Positions 25,779 through 34,572 of a stretch of 60,373 nt of DNA are shown here, in pieces. The DNA is from Candidatus Heimdallarchaeota archaeon (lineage in GTDB: Archaea; Asgardarchaeota; Heimdallarchaeia; Heimdallarchaeales; Kariarchaeaceae). Each line of letters begins with the position of its first letter. Position 1 is the first letter of the stretch. Below the pieces are notes generated by a model. The model ran no database searches, had not been told where the DNA came from, and saw only the letters and a program-made list of their open reading frames with translations. A program made the translations under genes and the position numbers. The stretch spans positions 1 through 60,373 of the forward strand of contig WAKA01000219.1 of NCBI GenBank assembly GCA_015523565.1, in the 5' to 3' direction.

Positions 25779-27905
25779 TTATTGCTTTAGTTCCTTTCCT
25801 CTGTTATTTCTTTTCCTCTGCATTTTTTCATATTCGTCTGGGTCAAAATCATCATAACTTGGCTTTACCTTTTCAAACAGAAGTTTCCGTTCAAACCTAT
25901 AATTTTCCAATGCTGAAACAAATTGTTCAACAGTCTCAATCTTTTTCTGCCTTGACTTCCAGATTTCAAAATCATGTAATGCCTGTTCAAAATCTGCGGG
26001 ATCAATGATTGCCACTGTATCATAAATACTTATGTTATAGGGCTCAGCATCAATAAAAGGTATCTCATGAACCCTCAGAATTGCCTCTGCCTCTGGTGCA
26101 AATTGCGTGTCCTGTAGGAAGACCATTCTTGGACTGATATTCACTAGTCTATTTGCAGTTTGTGGACCTCCTCCTGAGGCATCCAATATGATGAGAATGT
26201 CTCCTTTTTCCAATCCTATTTCCTCTTCCAACCTGTCCAGCCATTTTTGAGAAAAGACAGGCAAAACCTTGATTGGATACTTGTTTTCTTGTGTAGAGAT
26301 CCACAAGGCTTTTTGAAGACTTTTGATACGATCCATCAGCTTTCTTTCCTTACGCGTATGCTTTGCCACTGCTTCTCGTAAGTACTTGATCTCTCTTGTT
26401 TTCTCTTGGACAAGTTGGTCACCTAATGCATCAATGACATTTGCATCCCTTGCCTTGAGCAATGCCTCATAAATATGTGATTTTTGTCGCCTTTCCTCTC
26501 CCAGCATGGTCTCAAGTGTCATCACTTGGTTCCTGAGGTATTCAATCGTTCCCTCGCTGGTTGCCAATGCTTTGAGCAGGTTATTGATCCTATTCATCAA
26601 CTGGATGGTTTGTTCATCAACATGTTCAGCCTTTATGGTTTCTTCTTGTGGTTCTACTGTTTGCCTTATTGATTGGACTGCTTGGACTGCATCACTTATT
26701 GTCAATCCCCTGATGACCAAACTCTTTACAATGTCCTTTTCACGATATGAAAGGTCAGGCAATCCCGAAATCTTCTGAAGTTTGGATGATATCATGTTGT
26801 ATGCCTTGACCACTGCTGACATCGCATCCAACTCATGGTTATTCCTGAAAGGTACTCCTGTTTTTTTAGCCAGTTCTCTTTTGTCACCTTTTGTCAGCTC
26901 AATCCTTGGGGAAAAGACCTCTGCATCAAAAGTGGCCGCCAACTTTGAGACCAAATGAGGTATGGGATATACATCTGCACAAAATGCAACGGGAATGCCA
27001 AATCCTGAAAGATATTGGATAATGTCGGCTTTTGTCATGTCCCTCTGGCTAAAGACATCTACAATGTCTCCATTAAGGTCCATGACCGCAATTCCTACAG
27101 TTGTTCCAGGATCAATTCCGACCAGCACTCTCCTGTGAAATGAGGGATGTTTCACATCAAACCGCATGGACAATGGACGACGTGTTATAACTTTCCGTGC
27201 AGGGCTGATGAATGAAATCTTGGCTGGTTTTAAATTCACCCCTGAAAAATATTCCCCAATTGCCGCTCTTGAAAGAAACGTATGGAACTTTGCATGTTTC
27301 AATCCATATTTTGTCCTTATCTCTGACAGATCATATGCCACATTATGCTTTTTAAGCACATCCTTCACTTTTTCAACGGCATGGAGAACCACTTCCTCGT
27401 TTTGACGGGCATATCGTTGTTGGGACCAGCCGCCTTTCCCTGTTCTTCTTGGCTGACCTATCCTGATAATGGTCTCGTCCTCAAACGGATCTATGATGGA
27501 TCCAATGCCCTTTTTCACCAGAAGTGCCAATCCCCTTGCAGTTTCCATAGGATTTGTCTTGCGTGTTGCAATGTTGTACTTCCTGAACAAGGATTTAATT
27601 GAAATGATTCTGCCGTTCTTCAAAGAATTGACATGCACGAGGTTTGTCATGGGAGGAAGCCTTTTGCAGAACTGTGCCAAGGATTCCCTTCGGAGCAAAA
27701 TCTCACGTGGATTGTCCGTTGCAAGGTATTTCGGCTTGAATGTATGGACGAGATGTAACAACTTGCGACGATTGATCTCTTCCCATTTCTTCTCAGATCC
27801 ATCTGCCTGCAGCAATGTTGCCGCAACCTTCAATTCCAAATCATTGTTATGGCTTGACATCGGAAGGATATCGAAAGCCATTACTGCATAACTGTCATCG
27901 GACAC
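25779..27905 (-). CDS. DUF460 family RNase H-fold protein
   Basis: 708 residues, a conserved archaeal family. The middle part holds an RNase H/Holliday-resolvase-like fold: VLVGIDPGTTVGIAVMDLNG (about 260-279), PVAFCADVYPIPHLVSKLA, SPRIELTKGDKR and NNHELDAMSAVVKAY, giving acidic residues expected of a nuclease. A long coiled coil follows (about 440-560), then a C-terminal domain with ILDASGGGPQTANRLV. The role is untested; the fold suggests processing of structured nucleic acid. Confidence 0.85.
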   Translation of the reverse strand: MSDDSYAVMAFDILPMSSHNNDLELKVAATLLQADGSEKKWEEINRRKLLHLVHTFKPKYLATDNPREILLRRESLAQFCKRLPPMTNLVHVNSLKNGRIISIKSLFRKYNIATRKTNPMETARGLALLVKKGIGSIIDPFEDETIIRIGQPRRTGKGGWSQQRYARQNEEVVLHAVEKVKDVLKKHNVAYDLSEIRTKYGLKHAKFHTFLSRAAIGEYFSGVNLKPAKISFISPARKVITRRPLSMRFDVKHPSFHRRVLVGIDPGTTVGIAVMDLNGDIVDVFSQRDMTKADIIQYLSGFGIPVAFCADVYPIPHLVSKLAATFDAEVFSPRIELTKGDKRELAKKTGVPFRNNHELDAMSAVVKAYNMISSKLQKISGLPDLSYREKDIVKSLVIRGLTISDAVQAVQSIRQTVEPQEETIKAEHVDEQTIQLMNRINNLLKALATSEGTIEYLRNQVMTLETMLGEERRQKSHIYEALLKARDANVIDALGDQLVQEKTREIKYLREAVAKHTRKERKLMDRIKSLQKALWISTQENKYPIKVLPVFSQKWLDRLEEEIGLEKGDILIILDASGGGPQTANRLVNISPRMVFLQDTQFAPEAEAILRVHEIPFIDAEPYNISIYDTVAIIDPADFEQALHDFEIWKSRQKKIETVEQFVSALENYRFERKLLFEKVKPSYDDFDPDEYEKMQRKRNNRGKELKQ

Positions 27906-28000
27906 ATTTAATCCTCACAGTCAAGTAACTGACTAATATGCCATGTACTTTCATGCTTATTTTATATTTTCATTTATGAAAACCAAAAACGCAGTGCTCT

Positions 28001-28888
28001 TTAATCTCCACACTCAAGAACCTGTTGCATTATTGATTTTGCATCCCTGCTTATCTTGTATTTCCTGTTGAAAAAGGTAAGTACGTTCTGTATGTCTCGC
28101 TGAAGAAGCTCTTTGGCATTGGGTGCCGTCTTTTCAACAGCTTGAGGCATATCTATAATTCTCACTTCACCATCACGTGTAATGATGATATTGTATTGCG
28201 AAAGATCCCCATGCACAAAATGAGCCTTACACCATGCGTCCTCAATGAATTGCAGGATGTCATTCAGGAATTCCTCAGGCTCATCCAGTTTCCTGATATC
28301 CAACAGGTCATAACCATCTATGTATTCCATGACAATAATATGCCTGTTGATTGCATATGGTTCTGGCACTGGCAAACCATGTTTTCTCGCAGCTTTCAAC
28401 CATTTGAACTCTTCATCAGCAGATAGTTTTGAGGCATAAAGGGCTGAAAGGTGGTGTTTATCGCTGGTATATCTTCTTTTCTTTCTTGTCTGTTGAAAAC
28501 TGGTGTAGCCGACCCTGTGGATTTTGACAATACATGTCTCCCCGTTTGCCCGTTGCCCATAGAAAACCTGGGATTCCTTTCCCATCCCCTTCTCATCACC
28601 AAGTGCAACAATTGCCCCCTGCTCATAGAGGCGATCCAATGCCAATGCATCATATCCTGTGGCTGTCAGCTCGTATCCCACAAAATGCCCCGTCCATCTT
28701 CTGACCATCCCGAATTTATGCAACCGTTGTAAGAGATACTCGGTTTTTTGCTTTGAAAACTTGCTATTGTCCATAATGCTTTCTATGCTTGCATATTGCC
28801 CATGCCTCATGCCATTTTCTATGGCAAGTAAAATCCTATAGTCCTGTCCCTTTAATTCCTTGAGATGCTTTGCCGCTTCGAGAACCAC
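28001..28888 (-). CDS. rio2: Rio2 atypical kinase/ATPase
   Basis: Final-stage 40S/30S maturation factor. 295 residues: N-terminal winged helix (about 1-85, ESIMDNSKFSKQKTEYLLQR), then RIO kinase fold with the phosphate loop LGDEKGMGKESQVF, Lys in CIVKIHR, hinge IVMEYIDG, catalytic loop HFVHGDLSQYN and the metal Asp in IIDMPQ. All expected residues are present. It is 25 bp downstream of the methyltransferase gene and probably shares its message. Confidence 0.95.
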   Translation of the reverse strand: MVLEAAKHLKELKGQDYRILLAIENGMRHGQYASIESIMDNSKFSKQKTEYLLQRLHKFGMVRRWTGHFVGYELTATGYDALALDRLYEQGAIVALGDEKGMGKESQVFYGQRANGETCIVKIHRVGYTSFQQTRKKRRYTSDKHHLSALYASKLSADEEFKWLKAARKHGLPVPEPYAINRHIIVMEYIDGYDLLDIRKLDEPEEFLNDILQFIEDAWCKAHFVHGDLSQYNIIITRDGEVRIIDMPQAVEKTAPNAKELLQRDIQNVLTFFNRKYKISRDAKSIMQQVLECGD

Positions 28889-28913
28889 GTAAACGTTATG
28901 GTCTTCCTGTATT

Positions 28914-29447
28914 TTATGCTTTTCTTTCTTTTCCCCCTACAATGCCGACATCCTCGATCGGCAGATCCAATCGGTCAAAATTCATCCCTACCCCTTTTGC
29001 CAATGTTTCCAACTCTTTCCAGTCCATGGATTTCCCCAATGCAGTGACAACAAGAATGCCACTTTTATCCAACACCCTCAGCATCTCCAGCAATCCTTTT
29101 TTCCTGTCAGGGTAATTCTGCAATGCTGAAAATGAAACCACCACTCCATATGCCCCTTTCCTGATTGGCAGATTCTCACCATCTCCTGCAATCCAATTAC
29201 ATTCACTGCAATGTGGAACTCCCTGTGCAAGTAGTCCAACAGATATATCAACCACATCCGTAATCCTGCCTGTCAGGCGTGCAAAAAGACCACTTCCCCC
29301 ACCCACATCAAGCGTTCTCACTTCCTGAAGCTCTATCTTCTTTAGCACATATTGGTACTTTTGGGATTGAATAGGTAAGTACCTGTCATCATAATGTGTA
29401 GCAGTCTCATTATAGAGAAATCTCATCCTTTCTTTTTTTTGTTCCAT
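28914..29447 (-). CDS. SAM-dependent methyltransferase, small
   Basis: 177 residues, class I methyltransferase of the UbiE/Methyltransf_11 kind. It has YNETATHYDDRY, SAM motif I TLDVGGGSGLFARL (about 45-58), motif II-like WIAGDGENLP, and GVVVSFSALQNYPDR. It is shorter than usual (about 220-250), lacking the C-terminal strands. Substrate unknown. It lies 12 bp after the 819-residue orphan and 25 bp before rio2, suggesting a shared transcript. Confidence 0.8.
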   Translation of the reverse strand: MEQKKERMRFLYNETATHYDDRYLPIQSQKYQYVLKKIELQEVRTLDVGGGSGLFARLTGRITDVVDISVGLLAQGVPHCSECNWIAGDGENLPIRKGAYGVVVSFSALQNYPDRKKGLLEMLRVLDKSGILVVTALGKSMDWKELETLAKGVGMNFDRLDLPIEDVGIVGGKERKA

Positions 29448-29459
29448 GGGATGTCCTTC

Positions 29460-31919
29460 CTAAAAAATCACAGGTTCATCCTCCCCTTCAGGATAGATGC
29501 CGTAATCCTTCCTTATTTTCAGAAGTTTCTGCTTCAATTCCTCCTGTTTTCTTTTATCTTTCTCAGAAAGATACTGCATCAGGATGATATTGTAAAAATC
29601 CAAGGGATTCAATTCTTCCTCGTCAATGGATTTTAAAACCTCAATAATTTCCTCGTCGATCCTTCCATTCTTGAAATCATTGAAGAACATGATTATGAGC
29701 AATGCAACCAAGTCAAAGTTCAGTTCCTCACTCATCCATGTAATCAGTCTTGCGTTTTCCTGTACCTCAAATATATCCTTGTTGCTCCTGTAATTGTATG
29801 CCTTTCTGAACAGAAGAAAATTACGGCTTGCCAGCAATAAATACCGTTCCGTATCACTCATCCGTTTCCAGCAGTGCAATGCCTCCAAAAACTCATTAAT
29901 GTCATCTGTCCATATCCCCAACAGCTTTGCGCGAATATAATCATTGAACATCTTGATAACAAGCAACTGGAAACGCAGGACATCTCTCAGTTCTGTATGC
30001 AGCAACATGATTATCAGCCTTTCCACGTCCTCATGCTTTTGACTCCACAACAGAAATCTTATCTTCTTGAGGACATCTGCCTCCCATTCCGTGAAGAGGC
30101 TCCAAAATCCATACGTCTGGGGTTTTTCAAGTATTACCGCTTGACGGTTTGCCATCATCTTCTCCCCCTTCGGCAATTCCTTCGGAATGTCCAGATCAAT
30201 ATTATCCAATTCACGATGCTGTGTCTTTCCCAAAAATGGTTCATGCAGGATGCTCGGTGCAACAGACATCTTCTCTGCCTCAACAAACTCTTCATACAAT
30301 TTTCTTACATCTGGATCTGCCATGAATGAATCCATGTCATCTGGTCTTATTCCCCCCAAAAACACATCATTATCCTTCTCAACCAACAATTTTGGATTTA
30401 ATGGCTCCAATTCATTTGGATATAGTGCCGAGGCAAATTGAACCATTCGTATCTGGTATTTTTCTTCCAATTCCTTTTGGTCAAACAAATGAAAAAGCAA
30501 GGCATAAAGCCTGCTTAGGTTGAATTGTATCTCAATGCCCAACGCCATCTTTGCCTGCGGCTTTTTCGCCTGAAGATAGCGTATCATGTTTGCCACGCTT
30601 TTCAATTGCTGAACTGGGTCTTCATGGCGGCAAATGAGGGATGTGACATACAAGGTCGTTCCAATCAACCTGTACGTCGTATAGTCCAATGATGAATATC
30701 GAGGTGACGTGGCAAGCCTATGGAAGAAATCATTGACTCTTGCCAACTGTTGCCGTCTTGTACCATTTCCCTCTAATGCAATTCTCAGATGTTCTGTCAT
30801 CTCCCTTATCAATTCAATCCTCGGAAGATATGCTTGACCAAGTGAAGTCCCAAATGATTCCAGCCTTTCGCGGATTGTGTCTAACATCTCCCCAGATCCC
30901 TTGAAAAAAGCACTGATCGGTAAAAAGAAAATGTATACAAAAACCAACCCTTTCCTAATCACTATCCCCTCATCCTGAAGGAGGTCAAATAAACGCTCAT
31001 TAATTTCCTGTCCCCATGGGATTTGGAGAAAAAGCTTTGCAAGTTCCAAATTTGAGGGTGCCACTGGAAAACTGGCCTTATTGGCAAGTTTCCTCAATTC
31101 ACCGATCTTATCCTCTTGACCCACCCAAAGATAAAGCAATGCCAGATTCCTCAGAACTGAAACGTAATGGTGAAAATGGGTCGGTCGTTTTCTTGGCAAC
31201 TTCTGAAGAAGATCCAACGCAATGCCATAATACTCAATTGCCGTATCCAATGCCCCTATTAAGGCATATGCCCCTGCCAAATCCATCAGGAAACGATAAC
31301 GGTTCTGTTGCCTCTGCTTTTTTGCCCCTGCATACTTTTCTGCTTGGTGCATCACATTGACCATTCGCAGTATATTGGCGGCGGCAACCAAAACCTGCGC
31401 TTTCAACCTAAATATTGCAATGTCATTAAACAGTAGGGGAAACTTGGTTGTACTGACAACTTCATATTCTTCTGGCTCTAGCTTGTTCTCCATCTGATCC
31501 CTAACCTGCAACAATAACTCATCAGTATTGAGCCGCATGTGCACCGCATGCAGTTCTTCATAAATCGTTTCCCAATCAATCCCATGCATTGAATAAATTT
31601 TTATGTAAACTGAAAGGAAACGAAGATGAAGCATGAAAAGATCAGATCCTTCCAATTCTTGTTCTAGAACCTTCTCCATAATTCCCCCTGCCGATGCCAT
31701 CAACTCCCCAAAAATTCCCAATGCATAATACTCATCCTCTGTCAGCACTTTGGAAATGATAGGTTCCAGTTCTGAATAGGGCTTGGGCAATTCTATCTCT
31801 GTAATGCCTGTTGCATCTGTATACTCCGAAAGCCTTGCCAGTAGGGGCGTTTCCCTTAGTTCCTCTATTTTGAGCTTCGTAATGGCCACTCCCGTCCTGT
31901 ATCCTTCTTCCCTCGTCAA
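29460..31919 (-). CDS. Large helical-repeat protein of unknown function
   Basis: 819 residues, nearly all alpha helix. A TPR-like stretch lies at about 205-290 (LMDLAGAYALIGALDTAIEY, then VLRNLALLYLWVGQEDKIGE). Further helical hairpins run to the end; one very hydrophobic segment (GLVFVYIFFLPISAFF) might touch a membrane. No enzymatic motif. Probably a scaffold. It heads the message carrying the methyltransferase and rio2. The 200 bp upstream are purine-rich on the transcribed strand. Confidence 0.7.
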   Translation of the reverse strand: MTREEGYRTGVAITKLKIEELRETPLLARLSEYTDATGITEIELPKPYSELEPIISKVLTEDEYYALGIFGELMASAGGIMEKVLEQELEGSDLFMLHLRFLSVYIKIYSMHGIDWETIYEELHAVHMRLNTDELLLQVRDQMENKLEPEEYEVVSTTKFPLLFNDIAIFRLKAQVLVAAANILRMVNVMHQAEKYAGAKKQRQQNRYRFLMDLAGAYALIGALDTAIEYYGIALDLLQKLPRKRPTHFHHYVSVLRNLALLYLWVGQEDKIGELRKLANKASFPVAPSNLELAKLFLQIPWGQEINERLFDLLQDEGIVIRKGLVFVYIFFLPISAFFKGSGEMLDTIRERLESFGTSLGQAYLPRIELIREMTEHLRIALEGNGTRRQQLARVNDFFHRLATSPRYSSLDYTTYRLIGTTLYVTSLICRHEDPVQQLKSVANMIRYLQAKKPQAKMALGIEIQFNLSRLYALLFHLFDQKELEEKYQIRMVQFASALYPNELEPLNPKLLVEKDNDVFLGGIRPDDMDSFMADPDVRKLYEEFVEAEKMSVAPSILHEPFLGKTQHRELDNIDLDIPKELPKGEKMMANRQAVILEKPQTYGFWSLFTEWEADVLKKIRFLLWSQKHEDVERLIIMLLHTELRDVLRFQLLVIKMFNDYIRAKLLGIWTDDINEFLEALHCWKRMSDTERYLLLASRNFLLFRKAYNYRSNKDIFEVQENARLITWMSEELNFDLVALLIIMFFNDFKNGRIDEEIIEVLKSIDEEELNPLDFYNIILMQYLSEKDKRKQEELKQKLLKIRKDYGIYPEGEDEPVIF

Positions 31920-31974
31920 TCTTAAAAACCTTCTGTGTGTCCTTGGGCAAGTTGGCTATTTAAAACGGGATAGA

Positions 31975-32115
31975 CTCCCATCTGGAACCTTCCATTGTTG
32001 CTTTCTATCCTTCCCTTCCCCCTTTTCATGTTGCCATTCTCCTCTCTCTGTTCCCTCCTCCCCTTTCTTAATGTTTCTTTCCCATTCTCTTCTTCATTTC
32101 GACCTCTCTCACAAT
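31975..32115 (-). other. Purine-rich leader tract (transcript sense) between two helical orphans
   Basis: On the plus strand this stretch is almost pure C and T, with runs such as CCTTCCCTTCCCCCTTTTC. The message of the minus-strand genes would therefore be G/A-rich here, with many AGGAGG-like tracts. Only very short reading frames exist in sense. Nothing protein-coding is apparent. Confidence 0.4.
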
Positions 32116-32119
32116 CTTC

Positions 32120-33280
32120 CTATAATCGCGGAAAAATAGCCAGATACGGCGACAGGTAATGGAAAATCCTGTCAAGATACATTCCATGCAGATGCGGTCC
32201 CCTATTGTTCACAATATCCAATCTTATCAATCTGAATAGCTCCTTCGCCAATTGCCTGTACCGTGTCTCAGATCGTGTAGCAATCCCTATCACCCGTCTT
32301 GGTGACAGTTCTCTCTCATACCTTTCTATGTCTTCTGCTGTCTTCAACTCCCCTTCCCCTGTTTGCAACGGAAATATCTCCTGAATCTTGTCTGGCAACT
32401 TGCTCGAAATCGTATCATTCCTGTGAAATCCCATCCAATTCACCAATTTCATGTTAGGGAACACATAAAGCAGATTCTTGTCAATTGGAGAAGTCCCTGG
32501 CATGGACGGCTTATAATACGTGAACATACAGACCTTGAACATCTCCAAAATGTATCTCCCAAAAAATAACAGCACCTCCAACGAACCACGAACTGCCTCA
32601 CGGACAACTGTCCGTTCCCTCTCATCCTCCAAACGCTTTCCAATGATCCTGTCAAACAACTCCATGCAAACGGACACCAGATCCTCCCCAATTTGACGTT
32701 GCAAAAGCTCATCAAGCATCACAAACCAATAGCCCAAGACAAACATCACTCCTTGCCTCGCAACATTGGAATTCTGATCCAACTGCCCCAACAATGCCTG
32801 CTCAACAAACAGCCAATATTCGGGAACACGGGACAATTGTCTCACCCGTACCTGCATTGCAGAAAAATCCTCACGTTTCTGCTCAAAAAGCTTCAGCTCA
32901 CGATCCATGTACTTCACACGGTATGCTGAGAAGTTTTTTCTGTTTGTATACTTCTTTGCCTTCTCTGCATCCCTTTTGCGCCGAAGCTCTTCCATCATCT
33001 CATCAAACTCCTTGTTCGGAAAATTTGCCTTCGCACGCTTCAAAATATAGCTCCTGATCAACTGGCTTGGTGTCATGGTCAGCAGTGCCCTCAATTGAGG
33101 GGGACGACGACCCTTTAACGCTCGATGAACCGCTTGTGCCACAAAATTCCTGAAAAGATATTCTCCACTGTCTTCATGCTCCACACTGAAACATCGATAC
33201 CAAAAATCAGGAAAAGAGGAAAACTCAAGCTCTTCCTGTTTAAAAACCCCTAACTTGTCCGCCTGCTCGAAAATATCCAC
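32120..33280 (-). CDS. Unknown helical protein
   Basis: 386 residues, no recognised family. The N-terminal half is strongly charged with a long basic helix (MMEELRRKRDAEKAKKYTNR). A hydrophobic helical region follows at about 185-265 (VLLFFGRYILEMFKVCMFTYY), then a basic C terminus (RRVIGIATRSETRYRQLAKE). It could bind nucleic acid or a membrane surface. Its start is 2 bp from the stop of the metallo-beta-lactamase gene, so it is translated with it. The 819-residue orphan follows 200 bp later. Confidence 0.65.
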   Translation of the reverse strand: MDIFEQADKLGVFKQEELEFSSFPDFWYRCFSVEHEDSGEYLFRNFVAQAVHRALKGRRPPQLRALLTMTPSQLIRSYILKRAKANFPNKEFDEMMEELRRKRDAEKAKKYTNRKNFSAYRVKYMDRELKLFEQKREDFSAMQVRVRQLSRVPEYWLFVEQALLGQLDQNSNVARQGVMFVLGYWFVMLDELLQRQIGEDLVSVCMELFDRIIGKRLEDERERTVVREAVRGSLEVLLFFGRYILEMFKVCMFTYYKPSMPGTSPIDKNLLYVFPNMKLVNWMGFHRNDTISSKLPDKIQEIFPLQTGEGELKTAEDIERYERELSPRRVIGIATRSETRYRQLAKELFRLIRLDIVNNRGPHLHGMYLDRIFHYLSPYLAIFPRL

Positions 33281-33282
33281 CT

Positions 33283-33975
33283 CTACAGCCCCAACCTTTC
33301 AACTGCTTCCTTTACCCGTTCCGAAGCACCCTCCAAAATCGGTGGCCCATGGCCTCCTACCAATACTTCAAAATCAAACCCTGCAAGCTTCTTGAATGAC
33401 GCCTTCGCCTGCTCCATGTTCTCCGTGAAAACGCCTGGGGGCAATGATGCATTCCCCCTTCTGTCCGTAACCACAGCATCACCGGAAAACATGACTCCAT
33501 TCCTCAAAAATCCCATAGAACCCTCTGTATGCCCTGGAAGGAAAAGTGCAGAAATACCATCCACCTGCTGACCATCCACTACATATTCCACCCCATGAAC
33601 TGCTCGATTCCGAATAAAGGGATCAACTACAAAAAACAATGGCTTAATCAGCCAGTTCCGTGGCAATGGTCTCCTTTTCGGATGGATTACATAGTCCGCA
33701 TCCCTTTCATTGATATAAATGATCGGATGAAAAACCTTCTCAACAACATGTGCCCCATTTACATGATCAACATGATGATGGGTCAGAAAAACCTTGGAAA
33801 CACGCTTGTCTGAAAGCTCACTCCGAATATACCTCATAATCCCCTTTGCCTTCCGATTCATGTTTGTGTCAATTAGAATCAAGTCATCGCCGCTTTCTAT
33901 AATGTAATTGTTTGAGTAGCCCTTGATCCAATGTATGCCATCCGCAATCTCTGAATTCGGACGTAAATCCACCAT
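33283..33975 (-). CDS. Metallo-beta-lactamase-fold hydrolase
   Basis: 230 residues. The HxHxDH signature reads HHHVDH (THHHVDHVNGAH, about 66-77). Further ligands are in PGHTEGSMG and MFSGDAVV, then VGGHGPP. This is a full two-metal site of the glyoxalase II/beta-lactamase superfamily. Substrate unknown. TTATAATTAT about 28 bp upstream supports the ATG at 33975 and a leaderless start. It is the first gene of a pair with the 386-residue unknown protein. Confidence 0.88.
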   Translation of the reverse strand: MVDLRPNSEIADGIHWIKGYSNNYIIESGDDLILIDTNMNRKAKGIMRYIRSELSDKRVSKVFLTHHHVDHVNGAHVVEKVFHPIIYINERDADYVIHPKRRPLPRNWLIKPLFFVVDPFIRNRAVHGVEYVVDGQQVDGISALFLPGHTEGSMGFLRNGVMFSGDAVVTDRRGNASLPPGVFTENMEQAKASFKKLAGFDFEVLVGGHGPPILEGASERVKEAVERLGL

Positions 33976-34303
33976 TGAATTTCATGGGCTAACCTGACTT
34001 ATAATTATTTGGTCTCAACATCGGCGCATTACTTCTCTATAAGACTCAGCTCTTCTTCTCCCCTTTTTTCTATATTCATCATGTATAAATGTGAATTGAA
34101 TAATATTGTTTGACTTACCTCCAATAAACTTGCCCTTTCCATATGGAACATTGCCAATATCTCTCAAACCTTAAAATTCATTGATTTTGCAAACCCAAAA
34201 CCTACTATCAATTTGTATTTTCTAAATTCCAAAATTGGAAGCTGGTAATACTAAAAAAAAAGTTCCATTAAACATGAAATTCCTATGCAAAAAAAACACG
34301 GTT
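33976..34303. other. AT-rich gene-free stretch next to tRNA-Glu
   Basis: About 330 bp with no convincing reading frame on either strand. It holds the TATA-like box of the metallo-beta-lactamase gene (33998-34008) at its left and the T-run terminators of tRNA-Glu at its right. No copy of the tRNA 3' end, which would mark an integration site, is visible. Confidence 0.5.
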
Positions 34304-34329
34304 AAAAAAAATCCCTCTCCCTGAAAAAA
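34304..34329 (-). terminator. T-run terminators of tRNA-Glu
   Basis: On the minus strand six T (34329-34324) follow directly after the discriminator base and eight T (34311-34304) come 12 nt later. Such runs end archaeal transcripts. Confidence 0.6.
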
Positions 34330-34421
34330 TGACCCGGCCGGGATTTGAACCCGGGTCGACGGGGGTCTTCTCATTGGCGATTGAAAGCCCGCCATGATTG
34401 ACCGAGCTACACCACCGGGCC
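34330..34421 (-). tRNA. tRNA-Glu (anticodon TTC) with 17-nt bulge-helix-bulge intron
   Basis: Acceptor GGCCCGG pairs with CCGGGTC; T arm CCGGG-TTCAAAT-CCCGG; discriminator A; no encoded CCA. The anticodon loop is complete (CTTTCAC, anticodon TTC) only if 17 nt at plus-strand 34365-34381 (ATCGCCAATGAGAAGAC in gene sense) are removed after position 37. That insert forms a textbook bulge-helix-bulge: loop bases C32-T35 pair with GAAG near the intron 3' end, giving 4 bp flanked by three-nt bulges CA/A and AC/C, with both cuts after the second bulge base. Mature length 75. Confidence 0.93.
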
Positions 34422-34572
34422 GATTTTGTTATTACCTGTCGGTAGTTTTCTGTCATCGCCGAAGCTTTTGACAATCTGTTTAAGGATTTTGATTTACTTA
34501 AATTTTGTTTTTGGTTACGTTGGCATCTTCTGCCATTGCTTATCAAGTGAAAATGATTGTTCTGCCTCTGTT

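Noticed and set aside
31783..32139. 118-residue plus-strand frame over the pyrimidine tract
   Set aside because: Composition is Ser/Pro/Leu/Phe-rich as expected from C/T repeats; its 5' part lies antisense to a better-supported gene.
34330..34421. tRNA-Glu as an attachment site of an integrated element
   Set aside because: No second copy of the tRNA 3' end and no integrase gene are visible in the window.
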